64,000 bases of DNA from Sphingomonas sp. AR_OL41 (GTDB taxonomy: Bacteria; Pseudomonadota; Alphaproteobacteria; Sphingomonadales; Sphingomonadaceae): positions 1-64,000 of the forward strand of contig NZ_JARYTI010000011.1 of the NCBI RefSeq assembly GCF_029911635.1, read 5' to 3'. Positions 27,801 through 35,989 of the stretch are shown here, piece after piece. Under the pieces are notes generated by a model. The model was not told the origin of the DNA and did no database searches. It saw only the letters and a list, made by a program, of their open reading frames with translations. The translations under genes were made by a program, and so were the position numbers. Every line of letters begins with the position of its first letter. Position 1 is the stretch's first letter.

Positions 27801-28045
27801 GTGCTTTCGACGCCCGCGAGACCCGACAGGGCGGTTTCGATCGGATAGGTGACGCGCTTTTCGACCTCGAGCGGGCTGAGCGTCGGCACGACCGTGTTGA
27901 TCTGGACCTGCTTGTTGGTGATGTCCGGCGTCACGTCGATCGGCAGCAGGTTGAGCTGCCATGCCCCTATGCCCGCGATGACGGCGGTCAGGAACAGGAT
28001 CAGCCATCGCGACCGGACCGCGCCGTTGAGGAGGCCACCGATCAT
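24815..28045 (-). CDS. cnrA: CnrA-like heavy-metal RND efflux pump
   Basis: A 1076-aa inner-membrane proton/metal antiporter of the HME-RND family. The N-terminus reads MIGGLLNGAVRSRWLILFLTAVIAG. The first periplasmic domain has LPIDVTPDITNKQVQINT. The signature DFGLIIDGAVIIVENTLRR holds the acidic residues of the proton relay and fits the Co/Ni/Zn (CzcA/CnrA) group. Twelve membrane spans are expected. Together with CnrB and CnrC it forms the trans-envelope pump. Its start overlaps the cnrB stop. Confidence 0.93.
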   Translation of the reverse strand: MIGGLLNGAVRSRWLILFLTAVIAGIGAWQLNLLPIDVTPDITNKQVQINTVVPTLSPLEVEKRVTYPIETALSGLAGVESTRSFSRNGFSQVTAIFKESADLYFMRQQVTERLNQARANLPDGVQPQMGPVSTGLGEVFHYSVEYRYPDSKGAPRSDGKPGWQRDGSFLTDEGALLTTQVAKLAYLRTVQDWIVRPQLRTVPGVADVDSLGGYVKEYVVQPDTAKLAAYGISYSDLATALENANLSVGADYIRRSGEAYLVRADARIHTADEIARAVIATRQGVPVTVGQVATVEIGGELRRGAASRDGYETVIGSALMLVGANSRTVAQGVGDKLTEIQKTLPAGITIVPALDRSQLVLATIHTVARNLIEGALLVIAILFFLLGNWRAAVIAGLVIPLSLLMSAIGMNAFGISGNLMSLGALDFGLIIDGAVIIVENTLRRLAERQHRQGSILPLRDRLEEVISSSREMVRPTIYGQAVIFLVFLPCLTFQGVEGKMFSPMVITLMLALASAFVLSLTFVPALIAVLLTNHVSEKEVRVIVATKHRYEPWLRRAVAKPLPFIGAGVGVLLLASIAFTFVGREFMPTLDEQNLNLSSVRIPSTTIDQSVAIDLPLERAVMTLPEVKMVYSKAGTASLAADPMPPNASDNYVILKPRNEWPAGVTTKEQVIERIREKTAPLVGNNYDVTQPIEMRFNELIGGVRSDVAVKIYGDDLDKLAANAQDIAAVLRKVPGASDVRVAQTGGFPTFDIAFDRAAIARYGLTMKDVADTVSAALGGRTAGQIFEGDRRFDIVVRLPSVERDNLDALGALPVMLPGAEGARQSVPLRQLVQFRFTQGLNEVSRDNGKRRIYVEANVVGRDLGGFVDDAKARIGKDVKLAAGSYIEWGGQFQNLQAATKRLMIIVPICFILIAAALYMAIGSVTLTATVLTAVPLALAGGVFALAIRGIPFSISAAVGFIAVSGVAVLNGLVLISAIRKRIEDGMESDRAVIEGAMERVRPVLMTALVASLGFVPMAIATGTGAEVQKPLATVVIGGLVTATVLTLFVLPALCGMVLRRGALRKDGSRFEPAIV

Positions 28046-29211
28046 TCTTCTTCCTCACCGGCGCTCTTGATCATGTCCGCCTTGATCAGGAAAGCGTTGC
28101 GGGTCGCGACCCGTTCGCCGGCACGAATGCCCGAGACGATCTGGGCGACGCCGCCGCTGCGCGTGCCGACCAGCACCGGCCGTGCGACGAACCCGGTCGC
28201 CGTGCGGACGAACAGCACGTCGCGGCCGTCGATATTCTGAACCGCGTCTTCGGGCACGGTCAGCCCGCCTGCCCCACCATCGCTGCGTACCTTTATCCTG
28301 ACCTGGACGCCGACGCCGGCGACGAGCTGACCGGCACCGGACGTCGGGATCAGCACGACGGTCGCCGCCTGGGTCGCACCGCCCGCGGTCGGCGTAATCG
28401 ACCGGACGGTGGCGTCGATCGGTGCGCCCTGGCTGGTGACGATCGTCGCCGTGTCACCGGCCATGATGCGGCGCGCATCGGCGACCGGCACTGCGGCTTC
28501 GATCTGCACCGCGCCTGCATCGGCGATGCGGAACAGCTCGGCCTGGGGCTGGACGAAGGCGCCAAGCATCGCGCTCTCGGCGGTGATCCGGCCCGAGATC
28601 GGCGCAACCACGACGACCGACCGGCCATTGCCGGCAACACCGGCGGCGCGCGCGATGGCGGAGGCACGCTGCGTCTCGGCATTGGCGACAACCAATGCGG
28701 ACTGGGCCGCTTCCATATCCTGCCGCGGGGTCACGCCCTGGCGGTACAGCCCGGATTCGCGGGCATAGGTCTTGCGCGCGAGATCGGCCCTGGCAGCGGC
28801 GACGCTGCGGTCGGCGGACATCGAGGCGGCGTCCAGACTGTCGACCATCGCCAGCACCTCGCCCGCCCGCACGGGATCGCCGAGCCGGTGGCTGATATGG
28901 GTGATGGTGCCCGAGGCTCGCGCGACCACCGTCGCTTCCCCGGTGGGGGTGGAGGTGACGGTCGCGGGTGCCGTGATTTCGGCGGAGACGCCGCCGGACC
29001 CGACCGGCTCGACCGCGATGTTCGCCGATGCAAGATAGGCGCCCGGGATCTTGACCTCGACCGGCCTCGCCCTGGCAGGTGCCGACGCCACAACAGGGGG
29101 CGGCGGCGCGGCAGGCCCGAACACATAGGACGCGCCGAAGCCGGCCAAAGCTGCCGCTGCCGCAATGCCACTGATCAGCGGCCAGTTGTTCGGCCGGGGG
29201 CTGTCGTCCAT
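28042..29211 (-). CDS. cnrB: CnrB-like periplasmic adaptor (membrane fusion protein)
   Basis: A 389-aa membrane fusion protein. An N-terminal anchor (about residues 11-31) is followed by a barrel-sandwich hybrid with GTITHISHRLGDPVRAGEVLAMVDS, a coiled-coil hairpin (RSVAAARADLARKTYARESGLYRQG), and beta-barrel segments. It ends AGEEEE. ATG 29211 (MDDSPRPNN) was preferred to an in-frame start 78 nt upstream that would overlap cnrC. It joins the RND pump to the outer-membrane channel. Confidence 0.9.
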   Translation of the reverse strand: MDDSPRPNNWPLISGIAAAAALAGFGASYVFGPAAPPPPVVASAPARARPVEVKIPGAYLASANIAVEPVGSGGVSAEITAPATVTSTPTGEATVVARASGTITHISHRLGDPVRAGEVLAMVDSLDAASMSADRSVAAARADLARKTYARESGLYRQGVTPRQDMEAAQSALVVANAETQRASAIARAAGVAGNGRSVVVVAPISGRITAESAMLGAFVQPQAELFRIADAGAVQIEAAVPVADARRIMAGDTATIVTSQGAPIDATVRSITPTAGGATQAATVVLIPTSGAGQLVAGVGVQVRIKVRSDGGAGGLTVPEDAVQNIDGRDVLFVRTATGFVARPVLVGTRSGGVAQIVSGIRAGERVATRNAFLIKADMIKSAGEEEE

Positions 29212-29215
29212 TCTC

Positions 29216-30442
29216 TCAGTCTCCAAACGCGATTTGGCCGTCGGCCTGAGCAAGCGCGGCAAGCGCCCGGACTCGTCCGAGACGGGCATCGATGGTGAGC
29301 GCGCGAGCTTCGGTCAGCGCCCGGCGGATCGTCAGCAGCTCGAGCAGCGATGTCTTGCCGGCGTCGTAACCGATGCGGCCGAGGCGGTAAGCCTCGGCAG
29401 CGGCGGTCTCGCCCTGATCGGCGGCGTCGAGCCGGCCCGTCGCCGCCGCGACCCGTGCGACGGCGGTGCGCCGGGCGGCACCCGCGTCGAGGCGAGCGGC
29501 GGCGAGCCGCGCATCCGCTGCGTTCGCGCGCTCGCGTGCCGCAGCGATATTGCCCTGGTTGCGGTTGAACAGCGGAATGGTCGCCGACACCCCGACGACC
29601 AGCGCGCTGTCGCCATTGCCCTGAAACCGGCGCAGTCCGGCGCTGAGCCCGATATCGGGAATCGATCGCTTCTGTTCGATCCGGACCTGGGCGGCGAGCG
29701 CGTTTCGTTCAGCGAGTGCCGTGGCGACCGCAGGCGGATCGCCGAGCGTCGGGCCGACCACCACGGGCTTTGGCGCCGCGACCGCAAGCAGCGACTGGTC
29801 GATGCTGGTATAGGGCGTGGCGGCACCCGCCATGGCGGACAGGCGCTCGAGCGCCTCGAACGTGTCGGCTGAAGCTGCCTCCTCGGCGGCGGTCGCCGCG
29901 GCGACGCTGGCATTGGCCTGAGCGATCCTCAGATTGGCTTCCTTGCCGGCCGCGACCAGCGCACGCGCCGCGCGAAGATCCTCCGTGGCGCGGACGAGAT
30001 CGTCCGCGGCCAGCTTCTGTCGATCCTGCATCGCCTCGGCGGTCGCATAGGCTATCGCCAGATCCGCCGCGAAGGCGATCTGTGTCTGACGATCGCGCGC
30101 CCGGGCCGCCGTCAGATTGCCTTCCCCGGCGGCAATGCGCGCCGAGCGCTTGCCGCCGATCTCGAAGGGCTGGGTGATCGTGAAGGTGGTCTGGCGTTCG
30201 GTGCCGCCGCGCGTGGTCTGCGGGATCGCCAGATTCTCGGCGACCGCGTCGATCGTCGGATTCGGCATGGTACGGGATTGCCGCGCCTCACCTTCCGCCG
30301 CCCTGACATTGGCCGCCTGTTCGGCGATCGCCGGAGCATCGGCCAGAGCCTTGCGCAGAAGCACGGGATAGGACGGCGCCGGGTCGGCCAGCACGGGGCT
30401 GGCGCATGACGCCAGCAAAGCTGCCGCCACCGCGCGGCGCAT
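29216..30442 (-). CDS. cnrC: CnrC-like outer-membrane efflux channel
   Basis: A 408-aa TolC/CzcC-type protein. The signal peptide reads MRRAVAAALLASCASPVLADPAPS. Two internally related helical halves follow, with QSRTMPNPTIDAVAEN, ITQPFEIGGKRSARI, SIPDIGLSAGLRRFQG and TIPLFNRNQGNIAAARE. ATG 30442 starts a clean signal peptide; an upstream in-frame start adds 23 unlikely residues. It is the outer-membrane exit of the Co/Ni pump. Confidence 0.9.
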   Translation of the reverse strand: MRRAVAAALLASCASPVLADPAPSYPVLLRKALADAPAIAEQAANVRAAEGEARQSRTMPNPTIDAVAENLAIPQTTRGGTERQTTFTITQPFEIGGKRSARIAAGEGNLTAARARDRQTQIAFAADLAIAYATAEAMQDRQKLAADDLVRATEDLRAARALVAAGKEANLRIAQANASVAAATAAEEAASADTFEALERLSAMAGAATPYTSIDQSLLAVAAPKPVVVGPTLGDPPAVATALAERNALAAQVRIEQKRSIPDIGLSAGLRRFQGNGDSALVVGVSATIPLFNRNQGNIAAARERANAADARLAAARLDAGAARRTAVARVAAATGRLDAADQGETAAAEAYRLGRIGYDAGKTSLLELLTIRRALTEARALTIDARLGRVRALAALAQADGQIAFGD

Positions 30443-30512
30443 GGTGCGATGTGTAGGAATAGTCTTGAGGCCCCTGCAGACGCGATGATGTCGAGCAGCG
30501 CCGACAGTCATG

Positions 30513-31121
30513 CTACGTGGCCGGTCGCGGTTCCCCCTCGGGACCGGGTGAATTTTTTCGATTCACTTCGAGCAGCACCGAAAGCTTGCGGCGCGCGCGG
30601 CCGACTCGGCCTTCCACGGCCTTGTCGGTGATGCCGAGGGCCATCGCCGCTTCGACCTGGGTCAGCCCCACGATCGCGGTCAGCACGATCGCTTCGCGAA
30701 GGTCGCTGTCCAGCTTTGCGAGCAGGGCCGTGGTTCTGGCCAGATCGCGGCGGGCAATCGCGTGTCGCTCCGGGTCGGGCGTCGTGTCGCTCAGGTGGAG
30801 CGTATCGGGCTCATCCAGTCCGACCGCGCCGAAGAGGAAGCGGCGGACGCGGCGATGCCGCTGAAGATCGCGTATCTTGTTGATGGCGATCCGGAACAGC
30901 CATGCCCGGAACGGGCGGGAGGTGTCATAGTCGCCAAGCGCGCGCCAGGCTGCCACGAAACTCTCCTGCACGGCGTCGTCGACATCGGTCTCGGGCAGGC
31001 CGAAGCTGCGGGCCGTCTGCGCCAGGGTAGATCCATGGCGGTGCATCAGGAGGCCGAACGCCCGGCGATCGCCGTCAAGGGAACGCCTGGCAAGCGTGCT
31101 GTCGCTATCGTCCCCGGTCAC
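30513..31121 (-). CDS. cnrH: CnrH-like ECF sigma factor
   Basis: A 202-aa extracytoplasmic-function sigma factor. Region 2 has [19 protein letters not shown] and [21 protein letters not shown]; region 4 has [40 protein letters not shown]. The start is GTG 31121, overlapping the cnrX stop. In Cupriavidus CnrH drives the cnr promoters and is held at the membrane by CnrYX. The gene order Y-X-H-C-B-A is the same here. Confidence 0.92.
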   Translation of the reverse strand: MTGDDSDSTLARRSLDGDRRAFGLLMHRHGSTLAQTARSFGLPETDVDDAVQESFVAAWRALGDYDTSRPFRAWLFRIAINKIRDLQRHRRVRRFLFGAVGLDEPDTLHLSDTTPDPERHAIARRDLARTTALLAKLDSDLREAIVLTAIVGLTQVEAAMALGITDKAVEGRVGRARRKLSVLLEVNRKNSPGPEGEPRPAT

Positions 31122-31564
31122 CGCGAGCCGCGTCGGAGGGCGGCGACGAGCACCCGGTCATAAGCGGCGCGATGCTCCGGCTTCAGGCCTGCCTGCATCT
31201 CGAAGACATGCACCAGCGTCGCGCGCTGAAGATCGCCCGCGGCCTGTTCGACCTGCTGCGTGGCGGCTTCGACCTCGGGCGACCAGCGGGGATCGGCGGC
31301 GATGGCGTCCGCGAGACGGCCATTGGCTGCGCGCATGCGGGCCTCGATCTCTGCGCGCCGCGCGATGAAGGCGCGTTCCCTGGCGTCGAGAACGCCCTGC
31401 TCCTGGGTATCCAGGGGGACTGCCTCGTGGAGCATGTCGTGCAGATCGGTCCTGGGGTGGTGCAGCATATGCCAGCCGAACGCGAGCGAGCCCGCGACGA
31501 TGATGCCGAGGAGCCCGCCCACTAGTGCCGAAGACAGGGGAAAACGTCTGGAACCGCTGGGCAT
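31118..31564 (-). CDS. cnrX: CnrX-like periplasmic Co/Ni sensor
   Basis: A 148-aa protein, the same length I recall for Cupriavidus CnrX. An N-terminal membrane anchor (residues about 11-30) precedes a helical periplasmic sensor. The known CnrX metal ligands fall at the same numbers: His42 and His46 (HDMLH), Glu63, His119 and Met123 (HVFEM). This strongly supports Co(II)/Ni(II) sensing. Metal binding is expected to signal through CnrY to free CnrH. It overlaps cnrY and cnrH by 3-4 nt. Confidence 0.93.
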   Translation of the reverse strand: MPSGSRRFPLSSALVGGLLGIIVAGSLAFGWHMLHHPRTDLHDMLHEAVPLDTQEQGVLDARERAFIARRAEIEARMRAANGRLADAIAADPRWSPEVEAATQQVEQAAGDLQRATLVHVFEMQAGLKPEHRAAYDRVLVAALRRGSR

Positions 31565-31851
31565 CACCGTCCCACCAGCAGGCCGAACGGCGAAGAGGGA
31601 GATGGCGCCGCGACCCATGTTGCGCGAGGTTGGGCGAACGCTTCGCTTGCAACGACGCCGCTTCCCGCGAAGCCGACAAGGGCCGAGATGGCTGCCGTAA
31701 ACATCGCACGCCGGCCCTCGCGGCGCGACATGAACATCGACGGTTCGGCCTCGGAACCGATGCGCCGGTCCAGTTCCTGGAGCACCGTCACCGATAGCGG
31801 CGCCGAGGTTCGCGCTGCTGCCGTGCCCAGCCAGGCGTCGATATCGTCCAT
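31564..31851 (-). CDS. cnrY: CnrY-like anti-sigma factor
   Basis: A 95-aa protein, the size of Cupriavidus CnrY. The N-terminal cytoplasmic part ([31 protein letters not shown]) would clamp CnrH. A single membrane helix (about residues 52-72) and a short periplasmic tail follow. ATG 31851 gives this length. It is the first gene of the cnr operon; the promoter should lie in 31852-31995. Confidence 0.85.
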   Translation of the reverse strand: MDDIDAWLGTAAARTSAPLSVTVLQELDRRIGSEAEPSMFMSRREGRRAMFTAAISALVGFAGSGVVASEAFAQPRATWVAAPSPSSPFGLLVGR

Positions 31852-31995
31852 TGCTGATCTCCTTGCTCTTCCCTCTAATACGCCGCAGCGGACCATGTCC
31901 CCTCGCGAAAGGTCCTTCGCGTTGGAGGAGCGGATCTCCGGTCAACCGGGCAGTGCCCAATCCGGCGAGCATATTGCCGGAGGCCCATCGCGACT

Positions 31996-33240
31996 TCAGG
32001 CAGCGACAGCCTTTCCGAGATCGACATGCTCGAACGCGCTTTCCATCCGCTCGATCTGTGCGGCAGTGAGGCCGTTCTGCTCGGCCGCCTGTCGCCACCC
32101 GCTTACCGCGGCGCCGACCTCAGCCGCGATTTCCCTGGCCCTGTCGGGCTTGAGGCCAAAGGCGCCGCCGACCGAAAACGCCGTGTCCAGCGAGCACTCG
32201 TCATTGGTCTCGTCCAGCGTCAACGCGTGGATTCTTGGTTTGACGTCGGTCGGCATCGGGTTGAGATCATAGGCTGGCGCAAGGCACCATCCGCCCTGAT
32301 GCCGCAGATAGCCATGATTGCGCAGATGGTCGTCGGTGTTCGAGATCAGGATATTGAAGACCATTCGCCGCCATAGCTGCGCGGCATCCTGCTCCACCCG
32401 CGCACCGTCCTGGCGCAAGATGTCGACAAGTTCGAGATAACTGCGCGTGTCACCATCGGCGGCGCCGAGCGCGGTCAACGCCGAGATGAAGGGGATTCGT
32501 CCGCCGTCAGCCGTGCGGTCGAAGCGGTTCATGATGAAGACCGGCCGCTTCAGGATTGTCTCCAACCGGTGCGCGGGCACATCGATCCCGGCACGCTCGG
32601 CGAGTTGCATGGCGGTCGCTTCCCAGCGCGGCACCGGCCAGTCGTCGGTTGGGCTGGGAAACTTCGCGATCATCAGGTCGCCATTGCCGCCCCGAACCGA
32701 CGCTTTCGGCCGCGCGCCGCCAAGCGATGCGCCGGGCGCCAGCAGCAGCTTGAGGTCGTCGTCGCTTTCCTTGTCGTTGATGACCCGGGTCGCGGCCGTC
32801 AACAATCTGGAGAGCGATACCAGGGGCGGAATCGGCGCGTCGGATCGGGCGAGGAAGTCGTCGCTGCCGGCTTCGGCAAAGCGCATGGCGCCGAGCCGGG
32901 TCTCGTCCTCGACCAGCAGGAGGAAATCGACGTCGAGGAGCGTGCGGGGCGCGCGATCTTCGGCGCGCGCCTGGCGCCGTTCGCGCCGCGACAGGAGATT
33001 GCGGCCCCAGCGATCGGGCGCGGGATCGGTAAACGCGTTGAACAGGCCGCCGGCGGTGTGGAACTGGCCGGATCTGAGCGGAAGATTGGGATCGAGCGCG
33101 AATGCGCCGCGCCGGCCCAGCCATGCCTTGTCATATTCGAACGACGCGGTTTCGCGCTTGCCCCTGGAACGCGCCCAGAGCCGCCCGATCGGCAGGGTTT
33201 CGCCTTCCCAGTCCAGATGGACGTCGATCTCGCGGTCCAT
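31996..33240 (-). CDS. hipA: HipA-family serine/threonine kinase toxin
   Basis: A 414-aa HipA-type kinase. The N-terminal subdomain holds [23 protein letters not shown], the ATP loop is GGARPKASV, and [24 protein letters not shown] follows. The catalytic-loop block is [18 protein letters not shown] and the metal-binding block is LAPAYDLNP. Classical HipA phosphorylates glutamyl-tRNA synthetase; the target here is not known. hipB precedes it with 3 nt between them. Confidence 0.92.
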   Translation of the reverse strand: MDREIDVHLDWEGETLPIGRLWARSRGKRETASFEYDKAWLGRRGAFALDPNLPLRSGQFHTAGGLFNAFTDPAPDRWGRNLLSRRERRQARAEDRAPRTLLDVDFLLLVEDETRLGAMRFAEAGSDDFLARSDAPIPPLVSLSRLLTAATRVINDKESDDDLKLLLAPGASLGGARPKASVRGGNGDLMIAKFPSPTDDWPVPRWEATAMQLAERAGIDVPAHRLETILKRPVFIMNRFDRTADGGRIPFISALTALGAADGDTRSYLELVDILRQDGARVEQDAAQLWRRMVFNILISNTDDHLRNHGYLRHQGGWCLAPAYDLNPMPTDVKPRIHALTLDETNDECSLDTAFSVGGAFGLKPDRAREIAAEVGAAVSGWRQAAEQNGLTAAQIERMESAFEHVDLGKAVAA

Positions 33241-33243
33241 ATG

Positions 33244-33576
33244 TCAGAGACTCCCGGTCTTGGGGGTCCGTGTCCGGATCGGGAGCCGCTCGATCTCGAG
33301 CGACGTGCCGACCTCATCTGTCGCCGGGTCCGCGAGATCGCCCAGGCGCTCCGAAAGGCCGAGGACGAACAGGATCGTCGCATAGATGCCGAGCGACACG
33401 CCCGGATCACCACGCTCGACACGGGTGATGGTGTTGCGACCCACAAAGGCGCGCTCGGCAACGATGGCGATCGTCAGATTGCGCCGCTTTCGCGCCGTCG
33501 CGATATCGCTGCCCAGCTTCGTCAAGGCGCGTCTGACGGCAAGAGGAAGCGCGGTCTGCGCGCGAGATGTTTTCAT
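33244..33576 (-). CDS. hipB: HipB-like XRE-family antitoxin
   Basis: A 110-aa protein with an XRE helix-turn-helix (LGSDIATARKRRNLTIAIVAERAFVGRNTITRVERGDPGVSLGIYATILFVLG) and a short C-terminal tail. It should neutralise HipA and repress the operon. Three copies of a TGCACCAT-type site lie directly upstream (listed separately). Confidence 0.9.
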   Translation of the reverse strand: MKTSRAQTALPLAVRRALTKLGSDIATARKRRNLTIAIVAERAFVGRNTITRVERGDPGVSLGIYATILFVLGLSERLGDLADPATDEVGTSLEIERLPIRTRTPKTGSL

Positions 33577-33580
33577 TATT

Positions 33581-33710
33581 GCACCATTAAAGAGGCACTA
33601 TTCCCGATAATGCACGGCTTATGATGCAAAACTGGATTCGGCAAGATGCGAAATTATAATACGCACCATAAATCGATCGTTACAGCAGTTAATGCATCAG
33701 TTATGGTGCA
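33581..33710. promoter_or_regulatory. hipBA promoter region with repeated GCACCAT sites
   Basis: An AT-rich stretch directly upstream of hipB. The core GCACCATWAA occurs at 33581-33590 and 33663-33672 on the plus strand and inverted at 33701-33709. The first copy touches the hipB start region. They are good candidates for HipB operators. Confidence 0.5.
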
Positions 33711-33849
33711 TAGTGCCCGGGGGAGGGCGCTGCCGATTTTCGCGTCCGTGCCTGGCAGGGAGCCGATCAACCCGGCAGACATTGGCGACTCGGCACCCTG
33801 GATATGATAAGATTGAAGGGTTCTGAGTCGGGGCGGCGATGGAGATGTT

Positions 33850-34029
33850 ATGCACAACGTCGATGACCGACCTTATTTCCAGCAACGGGCGCAGCGCGAA
33901 CGCGCGCTGGCCGGCTCCTGCAGCGACTGCGGGGTCGCGCTGACGCACAGGAAGATGGCCGAGGAATATGAACGCCGCGCCGCCGGCCATATCGAGACGA
34001 TCAACGTGACCGCCATTGGGGCTTCCTAG
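33850..34029 (+). CDS. small hypothetical protein (59 aa) with a CxxC pair
   Basis: Starts MHNVDDRPYFQQRAQRERALAGSCSDCGVAL and ends NVTAIGAS; GGAG lies 5 nt upstream of the ATG. The YFQQRAQRERALA helix resembles short sphingomonad proteins of unknown function that start with a PYF...RA.xE pattern. The CSDC pair might bind a metal. Confidence 0.5.
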   Translation: MHNVDDRPYFQQRAQRERALAGSCSDCGVALTHRKMAEEYERRAAGHIETINVTAIGAS

Positions 34030-34098
34030 GCCAGCGGCCTTCACTCGTGCCGAAGAACGCGAGGTCATTATCCCGCTCGCGGTCCTGCGCCCAAAAGA

Positions 34099-34329
34099 TC
34101 AGCTTGGCTGAGGATAGGGGTCGCGGCCATAAACCCACTCAGCGCTCCAGGCGCCATTGGTGCCTTCGATCAGTACTTCCGCCTCGTGCCCCCTCGAGCC
34201 GGAAGCGCGCGCGGCGTCGATCGCAGCTGAAATGGCCGTCGACCGCGTGAGATAGGGATAATCCGCGCCGCTGTGCCGGACTATCCAACGGCCACCCTCG
34301 CTGACGATATAGTAGAGCGCGCGTCCCAT
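34099..34329 (-). CDS. DUF2188-like small protein (76 aa)
   Basis: Begins MGRALYYIVSEGGRWIVRHSGADYPYLTRSTAISAAIDAAR and ends EWVYGRDPYPQPS. The pattern of short strands, then W.V......Y.T...AI.AA..AA, then a GxxAEVLI.G segment, is that of the DUF2188 (beta-beta-beta-alpha-beta) family. ATG 34329 starts the domain cleanly; an upstream in-frame start would add 49 residues of poor quality. Confidence 0.65.
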   Translation of the reverse strand: MGRALYYIVSEGGRWIVRHSGADYPYLTRSTAISAAIDAARASGSRGHEAEVLIEGTNGAWSAEWVYGRDPYPQPS

Positions 34330-34520
34330 ATTCCTGTCCCTCCCAGGGACCAACAGAGCTTCGCCAGCGAGTCGCGACACATGGCTTATCACTGAGTGAA
34401 AGTCACTGTCGTACGCCTCCGGGCGGCCCATTTCGCCATGTGAGGATGAGCCATGCCGGGGTAAGGTCGGCGACAAGCGCGCGCCGGCAATCTGCCGGTC
34501 GAGTCGTCAGGAGAGTCGCC

Positions 34521-34724
34521 ATGGATCTGGCCACCGAACTTGCCATCCGCGCGGTTGTGCGCGGCCTTTATCATCATGATGCGATCGATGTCGCCCAGGT
34601 CCGCGGCGTCACCGCCGCCCTCAAGGACGCAGCCGGCGCCGCGATGGATCAGCGCGATCCGGAAGCCGCCAAACAACTGGTCTCGCTATGCAAGGGCATC
34701 AAGCTGGACACGGCGATCATCTGA
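34521..34724 (+). CDS. small hypothetical protein (67 aa)
   Basis: Starts MDLATELAIRAVVRGLYHHDAIDVAQVRGVTAALKDAAGAAM and ends IKLDTAII. A CAGGAGAG ribosome-binding site precedes the ATG. It is all-helical and acidic/neutral; I recognise no domain. Confidence 0.6.
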   Translation: MDLATELAIRAVVRGLYHHDAIDVAQVRGVTAALKDAAGAAMDQRDPEAAKQLVSLCKGIKLDTAII

Positions 34725-34776
34725 GACGTCGCTGCGGCCGGCCGGACCTGGCAGGGCATGAGCACGCTCCCGTGGC

Positions 34777-34838
34777 GGATTTGCTGTTATGTTTCCTCGG
34801 ATGCTGTGCCCCAATGTCCGAGGTTTTATAACAAATCC
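34777..34838. repeat. 62-bp imperfect palindrome
   Basis: The left arm (34777-34801) and right arm (34817-34838) match as inverted repeats with a few mismatches and a 3-nt insertion: both read GGATTTG, then TTAT, then CCTCGGA. The loop is about 15 nt. It is AT-rich against its surroundings and lies between two small genes. It may be a bidirectional terminator, a mobile-element end pair or a recombination site. Confidence 0.5.
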
Positions 34839-34890
34839 GGAGGAACGCGACGCCTCGGCCGCATTGGCGATCTGAAACGGGTTGAGCGCG

Positions 34891-35136
34891 CTATAAGCTC
34901 AACCAGGCACCTTCCGCATCTTCGAGCGCGACGTGCATTTCGCCCTCGGCCTGCAATTCGTTCAGCCGGCGCGAGATCGCTTCGAAATCGCCGTCTTTCG
35001 GAAACTTCGAATCTGCCTTGGCCGACCTTGCCAGAGCGCCGATCGCATCCTCACGGGCGACTTGGCCGATCAGCCAGCGCCCGAAGGGTTGCTCGGTCTT
35101 CAGGTAGCGATCGTCCCTGGCGCTGGTCATGGTCAT
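34891..35136 (-). CDS. YozE-like SAM-fold protein (81 aa)
   Basis: The block FGRWLIGQVAREDAIGALARSAKADSKFPKDGDFEAISRRLNELQAEGEM is the pattern of YozE-type SAM-like domains. They are small helical proteins of unknown role that are common in sphingomonads. The end reads EDAEGAWLSL. Either ATG 35136 or ATG 35130 could be the start. Confidence 0.7.
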   Translation of the reverse strand: MTMTSARDDRYLKTEQPFGRWLIGQVAREDAIGALARSAKADSKFPKDGDFEAISRRLNELQAEGEMHVALEDAEGAWLSL

Positions 35137-35265
35137 CCTCCTTCGCCGGTTCGGCGTTCAGGGAACATTAGTAGAACGCCGGAGGCTGTTCGGAAAGGCC
35201 TGCCGGTCGCGCGTTGCGCACCGACGACAGCGAAACAGCCCATGGCCCGGAACGCCGCTCCGCTG

Positions 35266-35390
35266 TTTTCCTGTCTTTCAATGCCACATTACGATCGCTT
35301 CCGATCCTTGTTGCGCGGACGCGTTTCGCGCCTTTTCCAATCGCCCCCGACACCGGCTCGCATCATGCCGTGGCCAGGGGGAGGTTCTCG
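35266..35390 (+). promoter_or_regulatory. 125-nt leader element, copy B (no matching gene behind it)
   Basis: Ungapped match to copy C (37301 onward): I count 80 of the first 110 positions identical, including ATCGCCCCCGAC and CGCATCA. A GGGGGAGG ribosome-binding site and a GTG codon at exactly +125 are kept. The frame after the GTG runs only about 60 nt before meeting the convergent response-regulator gene, so the element seems to be the remnant of a lost gene. Confidence 0.6.
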
Positions 35391-35596
35391 TGATCGGCAG
35401 CCAGACAGGATTCGACGGCTCGGCGGCCGCAGTGCAGCCGGCCCCTGATGTTTACCCGGGAGCGTTCGCCACGCCGGAATTCAGCATGTGCGAAACGGCG
35501 GTAATAATCTGGCCGATCGCAAAGGGTTTGCCGATGAGCAGGCTGTTGGGGACGCCGTTCGATGTCCATTCGTGTCCGCTCGCGCCCGACATATAG
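35391..35596 (+). pseudogene. possible gene remnant behind leader copy B
   Basis: The frame begins GTG 35391 (GSQTGFDGSAAAVQPAPDVYPGAF) and continues to 35596, but from 35452 on it lies inside the response-regulator gene on the other strand. Only the first about 20 codons could be original sequence. The fixed spacing to leader B is the sole support. Confidence 0.25.
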
Positions 35597-35847
35597 ATGA
35601 CCGGAAAATCGGCGACGAGTTCCCGCGCGCGCCGTGCAACGTCCCACCCCGTCAATTTGCCTGGGGCCAGATTTACATCGGTAATGACCGCGCGGAATGC
35701 TGCGCCGTCCTCCTCCAGAAGCGCAATCGCGTCTTCAGCATTGCAGGCGGTCGTGCCCGCGTAGCCGGCTTCTTCGAGACCTGAAATGACTTGCTCGGCG
35801 ATCAACGCCTCGTCCTCGACCACCAGAATCATCACGTCGTTTGTCAA
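35452..35847 (-). CDS. single-domain response regulator (REC only)
   Basis: A 131-aa CheY-like receiver: MILVVEDEALIAEQVISGLEEAGY with the acidic pair, phospho-acceptor Asp57 in AVITDVNLAPGKLTGWDVA, the T/S position in VIYMSGASG, and Lys in LIGKPF. There is no output domain. It is probably the partner of the histidine kinase next to it (35990-37072), both on the minus strand with 142 nt between them. Confidence 0.88.
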   Translation of the reverse strand: MTNDVMILVVEDEALIAEQVISGLEEAGYAGTTACNAEDAIALLEEDGAAFRAVITDVNLAPGKLTGWDVARRARELVADFPVIYMSGASGHEWTSNGVPNSLLIGKPFAIGQIITAVSHMLNSGVANAPG

Positions 35848-35989
35848 AATTGCCTGATGCCTCGATGTGCGGATGACAATGGTGTCACGATCTCAGATTA
35901 ATGTACCCGCCAAACGCGCCTGCGCATGAAACTATCCATTTTCAGGAAACAATGATCTACGAATGCGACCCCGATGCAGGGCGCTCCGC

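Noticed and set aside
26402..28240. A 612-codon open frame on the plus strand opposite cnrA/cnrB
   Set aside because: It mirrors the RND pump gene; its product is low-complexity (Asp/Arg/His-rich) and matches no family. Typical high-GC antisense frame.
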